From assembly GCA_937958075.1 (NCBI GenBank), contig CALFFB010000134.1:1-62474 (forward strand): a stretch of 62,474 bases of DNA, read 5' to 3'. Shown here piece after piece: positions 58,440 to 62,474 of the stretch. Source of the DNA: an uncultured Geobacteraceae bacterium (GTDB lineage: Bacteria > Desulfobacterota > Desulfuromonadia > Desulfuromonadales > Geopsychrobacteraceae). Positions within the stretch are counted from its first letter, which is position 1. Each line of letters starts with the position of its first letter. The translations under genes and the position numbers were made by a program. The notes under the pieces were generated by a model, which made no database searches, was not told the DNA's origin, and was given only the letters and a program-made list of their open reading frames with translations.

Positions 58440-60598
58440 GGCGTCTGGAGTGGACATTCCTGGCGGTGCTTTTAAGTGTCGTGGTTGGCGGTCTGTTGTT
58501 CCGGGCGGGTGGCTTTTATCAGGGCAATGACCGCGACGCTTTGCACCTGCAGGTGGAAAAACCTCCGCCGCAAACCCTGAAGCTGGGTGAGGATGCCGTT
58601 TTTGATCTGCAGGGGCAGGGGTTCGACCGGGATACCAGGGCCCATCTGGTGATGGATATCAGTAATGATGACATGATCGTCAATCGTTATCCGCTGACGG
58701 GCCACTTCAATGTCAGCCTGGTTGTCGACGACCTGCTGTTTCTCGGCAGCAACAGCGGCCTTAAGGTGTTAACCCTTGCCGATGAGGCTTCGCCGCGCCT
58801 CCTTGACGAATACCTTGACGGCCGACCGGTTCTCGGGCTGCAGCGCAGCGGCGATTATCTGTTTGTCGCCTGCGGGCGGTTCGGTGTTGTCATCATGGAG
58901 ATCAAGGGAGCGCAGTTGACCTATGTGACCGATATCTGGATTGCCGATCTGGTTATCGACTGTCTCTCTGCGGACGGGATGCTGTTTGTCGCCTCCAGCA
59001 CCAGGGGACTGCTTGTTTATGATCTGACGCAGCCCACCAGGCCGGTGCCGGCACAGCAGTTGTCTTTAGATACGACGATCAGGGACATGGCGGCCTACGG
59101 ATCCTGTCTCTACCTTCTCACCCGGGAGGACAGGATCAGGGTCTTCGCGTTCTCCGGTTCCGACCGGTTGCGGCCCCTTGCCACCCTGGACCTGCCAGAT
59201 CATACCCGCAGTATCACCATTTTTAATGACGCTCTGTTTATCGCCATGAATGAAGGCTTGTGGCAGTACAGTCTGGACCAGCCGCAGCACCCCAGGCCGG
59301 TCAGGCGCTGGAATCAGTTCACGTCACTGGCGACCCTTCAGAACAATGGCTCGACCCTTTATGCTGTCGACGGTTATCTGTCCTTCCGCGCCCTTTCCGG
59401 AACGCCGCCTGAGCTTGCCGAGGCGATCCAGTTTCCGCAAGGGCTGCGCACCATCGCCGACAGCGACAATTATCTGTATGTGACCGGAAATGGTGATGGA
59501 CTCCTGACCGTTGCCAAAGACCGGATGCGGCCACGGCAGGTTGTCAGGACCTTCGAGGTGCCCACCAGCAGCATTCGCAGTGCCGTTCTGGCCGATGGGC
59601 GGCTTTTTCTGTCCGGAAGTTCGGGCCTGTTTATGGTGGATACGCGCCGGATGAATGAGCGCCCTGTGCTGGTTGACCCCGAACAGGGCATTACTCTGGC
59701 GCGCATGAACGGACATCTGTTTGTTTCCCAGACACATCATTCGGCACCAGTCCCTGCGGACAGCCGCCCGCTCCCGAAGGGAACGCCTCTGGGCATCAAG
59801 GTCTACGATATCCGCACGCCGGAAGAACCGGCTCCGGTTGCCGACTGGCCGCATCTTTTCGCCAGCAGGATGGCCGTTGCCGGGCGCTATCTCCTGGCCA
59901 CGGGGGCTTCCGGCCTGACGGTGATCGACCCTGAAGATCCGGCCCGGCCGGTTGTTGCGGACCGACTGTCGGACCTCCATGTCATCTCCCTCACCGTTGA
60001 CGGGGCGATGCTCTATCTGATAACCCGTCAACAGGGTTTGCTGATCTATTCCCTCGACGCCCGGGGCAAGCTGAGCCTGCGCGGGACCCTTGAGCGACCT
60101 TTTCCGCTGAAGCATTTTGATGAGCAGCTCGATGTTCAGGTAAGCGATGGGGTGGCCTATATCGCAAACGGGCGCTCCGGGGTGCTGATGGTCGATGTAG
60201 AGGTTCCGGAAAAGCCGCGGGTCATGGGGTCAATCGATGTGCCCGGCTACAGCAAGGGGGTGCAGCTTCACGACCATCAGCTCTTTGTCATCACCCTGCG
60301 TGATGGCGTCAGTATTGTTGATATCGACAACAAGAACAAGCCGCTGCTGGTCGGACATCTGCCCATCTCGCGCATTACCCGTTACGCTCTGTTTGATAAC
60401 GGGCTGCTGTATTTTTTTCAGGACCAGAAAGGCGTATCCGCCATTCCGCTGCCTATCCCGGCGCAGGAACTGCAGCCCCGGGGATCTGAGGGTTTGCGGG
60501 TGCGGCTGCCATCGCCGGCGTATCCCGGTCGCTACAGCCTGCAGATCAGTTGTCGCAACGAAGTCATTATCCATTACGGTGTTGTGGAATACCAATGA
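58436..60598 (+). CDS. Membrane-anchored LVIVD-repeat beta-propeller protein
   Basis: The 720-residue protein has a single N-terminal helix (LEWTFLAVLLSVVVGGLLF) and then a large extracytoplasmic part. After an Ig-like stretch (about 30-90), LVIVD-type propeller blades recur: VVDDLLFLGSNSGLKVLTLADEASPRLL, GDYLFVACGRFGVVIMEI, ADGMLFVASSTRGLLVYDLTQPTRP, and on to about residue 670. A short beta domain ends the chain (YPGRYSLQISCRNEVIIHYG). LVIVD proteins are found on bacterial surfaces and have no proven role. Coupling to the kinase suggests they sense or signal together. Confidence 0.85.
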   Translation: MRRLEWTFLAVLLSVVVGGLLFRAGGFYQGNDRDALHLQVEKPPPQTLKLGEDAVFDLQGQGFDRDTRAHLVMDISNDDMIVNRYPLTGHFNVSLVVDDLLFLGSNSGLKVLTLADEASPRLLDEYLDGRPVLGLQRSGDYLFVACGRFGVVIMEIKGAQLTYVTDIWIADLVIDCLSADGMLFVASSTRGLLVYDLTQPTRPVPAQQLSLDTTIRDMAAYGSCLYLLTREDRIRVFAFSGSDRLRPLATLDLPDHTRSITIFNDALFIAMNEGLWQYSLDQPQHPRPVRRWNQFTSLATLQNNGSTLYAVDGYLSFRALSGTPPELAEAIQFPQGLRTIADSDNYLYVTGNGDGLLTVAKDRMRPRQVVRTFEVPTSSIRSAVLADGRLFLSGSSGLFMVDTRRMNERPVLVDPEQGITLARMNGHLFVSQTHHSAPVPADSRPLPKGTPLGIKVYDIRTPEEPAPVADWPHLFASRMAVAGRYLLATGASGLTVIDPEDPARPVVADRLSDLHVISLTVDGAMLYLITRQQGLLIYSLDARGKLSLRGTLERPFPLKHFDEQLDVQVSDGVAYIANGRSGVLMVDVEVPEKPRVMGSIDVPGYSKGVQLHDHQLFVITLRDGVSIVDIDNKNKPLLVGHLPISRITRYALFDNGLLYFFQDQKGVSAIPLPIPAQELQPRGSEGLRVRLPSPAYPGRYSLQISCRNEVIIHYGVVEYQ

Positions 60599-60641
60599 TC
60601 CCTTTCCCCATGACAGTCAGCCCCCGGCCAGGGCATTGATT

Positions 60642-61469
60642 ATGGCTGCGCGGACTACCATGTCGCAGACCATCCGGCTGGTTTTGTGGGGGACCCTTGT
60701 TGCCATGGTCCATGTGGCCGGTCTTGCTGTTCCGGCGCCGGAAAACCGGGCCCGGTTTGAAACACCCACAGTCGGCGTTGTGCTGGTGACCCGGCAGGAG
60801 AGTGAGGACGTACCCGCTGACAATCAGCCCTCAACCGAGGTTGACGCACAGAGTGAGGAGGAAACCGACACCCGGCAGCGCCACCTTGATGCAGCTGTTC
60901 AGGAAGTGCCGCAACCGGTACCCTCCCCGGTGCGTGAGCCCCGGACGGATCCGGTCAGGGACAAGGTCGTTGTGCCGGCCCCTGTATCTGTCTCTGAAAA
61001 TCCGCCACAAGCAGAAGTTCCGCCGGAAAAAACAGAGCAGGTACCGGTGGCAGAGGTGTCATCTCCGCCCAGATCCCGGGAGTCTGAATCTCCGTCTGCA
61101 GACCCTGATCGAGACAAGGATTTGCCGCCGCCACCAACAACCAGGGAAGCGTCACTGCACAGCGCGCAGGTAGCAGCAACCGGGCAGCCCGAAGCGTTGC
61201 CGGCGCGACCACGCTATGGCCATCATCCGCCCCCGGCCTATCCGCGCATTGCCCGGCAACGTGGCTGGCAAGGGATTGTGGTGTACGAGGTACGGATTCT
61301 GCCGAGCGGTAAGGTCGCTGAGCTGGTTCTCGCCTCATCCAGTGGGTTCAGGGTACTGGATGAAGCAGCGGGCAAAGCCATCAGGCAGTGGCGCTTTCAT
61401 CCGGCGACCCGTTTCGGCACCCCGGTTGAAAGCTGGGTACAGGTGCCGGTGGAGTTTGTGCTGGAGTGA
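60642..61469 (+). CDS. TonB-like energy transducer
   Basis: This is a TonB-family protein of 275 residues. It has an N-terminal signal anchor (IRLVLWGTLVAMVHVAGLAV), a long Pro/Glu/Val-rich periplasmic spacer (about 35-190) and the C-terminal TonB domain: PPAYPRIARQRGWQGIVVYEVRILPSGKV, LASSSGFRVLDEAAGKAIRQWRF and PVESWVQVPVEFVLE. TonB passes proton-motive force from ExbBD to outer-membrane receptors; neither partner is encoded here. CAGGG precedes ATG 60642, and ATG 60660 is an alternative. It follows the propeller gene by 43 bases. Confidence 0.88.
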   Translation: MAARTTMSQTIRLVLWGTLVAMVHVAGLAVPAPENRARFETPTVGVVLVTRQESEDVPADNQPSTEVDAQSEEETDTRQRHLDAAVQEVPQPVPSPVREPRTDPVRDKVVVPAPVSVSENPPQAEVPPEKTEQVPVAEVSSPPRSRESESPSADPDRDKDLPPPPTTREASLHSAQVAATGQPEALPARPRYGHHPPPAYPRIARQRGWQGIVVYEVRILPSGKVAELVLASSSGFRVLDEAAGKAIRQWRFHPATRFGTPVESWVQVPVEFVLE

Positions 61470-61537
61470 AATTGAGCCGAACAGTGACTTCTGTGATAGG
61501 ATGAAACGAAACATCTTCTCTTTGAGGTAAGCCGATT

Positions 61538-62269
61538 GTGAATAACCGCGAACGCCAGGATGGAACAGCGCTGATGGGTCTGTCCGACGATTGTGCCGGT
61601 CGCTTGCGCGCGTTTGTTGAAGAGTCTGAACATGAGGCCTGTCAAACCGCAGCCCTGGCAGCCACCCTCAAGGTGTGCAGCGGCCTGGCAAACAAGCAGG
61701 AGGCAGCAGGGGTTGCAGCGGTTGCCGGTGATGTAGCGACCTATCTGCAGCAGCGTGACCAGCAGAATCCTCTGCAGGAGGTAGAGGCCGAGCAGCTGGC
61801 CCTTGCCGCCGGCTGGCTCGAACACCTCAGCCGCCTGCACGCTGCCGGTCTGCCCTGGCCGCAGCAGCAGATTGCCGATTTCAAATACACCTTTGATCTG
61901 CTGTTGAAAACGGTCCGCCTGGGCGCTGCCGTCGAAGCGGGCGTGGAAAGGCCTCAACTCGGCAGTGACCTCTTTTCCCATGATCCGGAACTGTCATCTG
62001 CCGACCCCGCACCCACGTCATCATCAGCAGGCACGGATCCCTTTGCCGTCGATCCGGGGCTCGATCCGGCGACGGAGTCGGTGGATGATCTTTTGCGGTA
62101 TCTGACCACCGTCAATCAGCACTCCCGATCCTGCCCGGTCGACCCCTTTGCCGACGATAACGAGCCGACCACGGAGTTGTCCGGCAGGATACCCGATGTC
62201 GATACCGCTGCCGGCCTGTCTGTCAGTGAGGATGATCTTTTTGCCGCTGATCCATCGCCGGACGGCTGA
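61538..62269 (+). CDS. Hypothetical acidic protein with four D-[LP]-F-x-x-D repeats
   Basis: I do not recognise this 243-residue protein. Residues 1-130 are helical and Ala/Leu/Gln-rich, with no phospho-His motif. The C-terminal 100 residues are acidic and Ser/Pro-rich and contain four related short motifs: DLFSHDP, DPFAVDP, DPFADDN and DLFAADP, spread over 144-240. They look like linear docking motifs. The start is GTG 61538 with GAGGT at 61524-61528. It is the last gene of the kinase-propeller-TonB cluster, 68 bases after the TonB gene. Confidence 0.7.
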   Translation: MNNRERQDGTALMGLSDDCAGRLRAFVEESEHEACQTAALAATLKVCSGLANKQEAAGVAAVAGDVATYLQQRDQQNPLQEVEAEQLALAAGWLEHLSRLHAAGLPWPQQQIADFKYTFDLLLKTVRLGAAVEAGVERPQLGSDLFSHDPELSSADPAPTSSSAGTDPFAVDPGLDPATESVDDLLRYLTTVNQHSRSCPVDPFADDNEPTTELSGRIPDVDTAAGLSVSEDDLFAADPSPDG

Positions 62270-62293
62270 TCCGAGGAGCCTGTGGCGCAGCCC

Positions 62294-62317
62294 GCCCCGC
62301 CTTCCGGAAGGCAGGGC
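62294..62317. terminator. Strong hairpin after the last gene, no U-tract
   Basis: GCCTTCCGGAAGGC (62299-62312) is a perfect palindrome. GCCC (62294-62297) and GGGC (62314-62317) extend it beyond one mismatch. No T-run follows, so it is only a possible terminator or pause site. Confidence 0.4.
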
Positions 62318-62333
62318 AAAGAGCACTAAATCA

Positions 62334-62362
62334 TTGCAAATTGTTTATCCCCGTGGTAATAA
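62334..62362 (+). promoter_or_regulatory. Possible tRNA promoter
   Basis: TTGCAA (62334-62339) and TAATAA (62357-62362), spaced 17 bases, lie 35 bases before the tRNA. The -10 match is weak. Confidence 0.35.
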
Positions 62363-62397
62363 GCTGCGCTGCAAATCACAAATACACATCGACATAC

Positions 62398-62474
<77 letters not shown>

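Overview
The window is a gene-dense, GC-rich stretch of bacterial chromosome, about 58 protein genes plus one tRNA in 62 kb. The gene set points to an anaerobic or facultative delta-proteobacterium of the Desulfuromonadales (Geobacter/Pelobacter/Desulfuromonas type). Pointers are a tungsten-type aldehyde:ferredoxin oxidoreductase, pyruvate carboxylase, the nitrogen-PTS enzyme PtsP, a CBS/DRTGG-type manganese pyrophosphatase, a DUF6178 protein, the order mutL-miaA-hfq, and many radical SAM proteins. This placement rests on gene content only. I see no insertion sequence, phage, CRISPR array or clear pseudogene; it reads as core and lineage-specific chromosome.

Region 1 (1-9.9 kb) is a forward run: mutL (C-terminal part), miaA, hfq, a PDZ/radical-SAM DUF512 protein, a copper-type P-ATPase, a DHH phosphoesterase, a cell-wall amidase, rph, rdgB and ndk. 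Many starts overlap the previous stop (TGATG, ATGA). Strong terminators follow hfq and ndk. Region 2 (10-20.5 kb) holds rlmN, a nucleoside-salvage group (mtnP, a PfkB kinase, a second purine nucleoside phosphorylase), a TPR lipoprotein, a universal stress protein, an FAD oxidoreductase, a YhaM-like HD exoribonuclease, a metallo-beta-lactamase-fold hydrolase and coaBC.

Region 3 (20.4-29.5 kb) has a zinc-phospholipase-C-like protein, a family 4 uracil-DNA glycosylase, small unknowns, a tautomerase, an ArsR regulator divergent from a DUF3108 protein, the pyrophosphatase, and an SOS cassette lexA-DUF6504-dinB. A 38-bp perfect palindrome covers the lexA -10 element, the probable operator and the ribosome-binding site. 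Shikimate kinase then abuts dinB tail to tail. Region 4 (29.7-43.6 kb) carries typA, an SprA-like HEAAH protein, pyruvate carboxylase facing ptsP, an orphan OppD/OppF ATPase pair, a PHP exonuclease, a crotonase and an M20 peptidase.

Region 5 (43.7-53.6 kb) is the most accessory. It holds a translationally coupled set of aldehyde:ferredoxin oxidoreductase, a two-domain class II aldolase, an AcpH-like phosphodiesterase and a CPBP/CAAX-type protease. An oppositely oriented radical SAM protein with a doubtful Cys-rich leader follows, then a coupled OB-fold lipoprotein/FtsX-type permease/ATPase transporter and a B12-binding radical SAM protein. Region 6 (53.6-62.5 kb) has a vWA-TSP3-OmpA lipoprotein, DUF6178, and a forward cluster of histidine kinase (degenerate receiver), membrane-anchored LVIVD propeller, TonB-like transducer and an acidic protein with four D-[LP]-F-x-x-D repeats. 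It ends with a complete tRNA-Arg(UCU) at the window edge.

Best candidates for something undescribed are the AOR/two-domain aldolase operon, the kinase/LVIVD/TonB/repeat-protein cluster, the lexA leader palindrome, and the OB-lipoprotein transporter.
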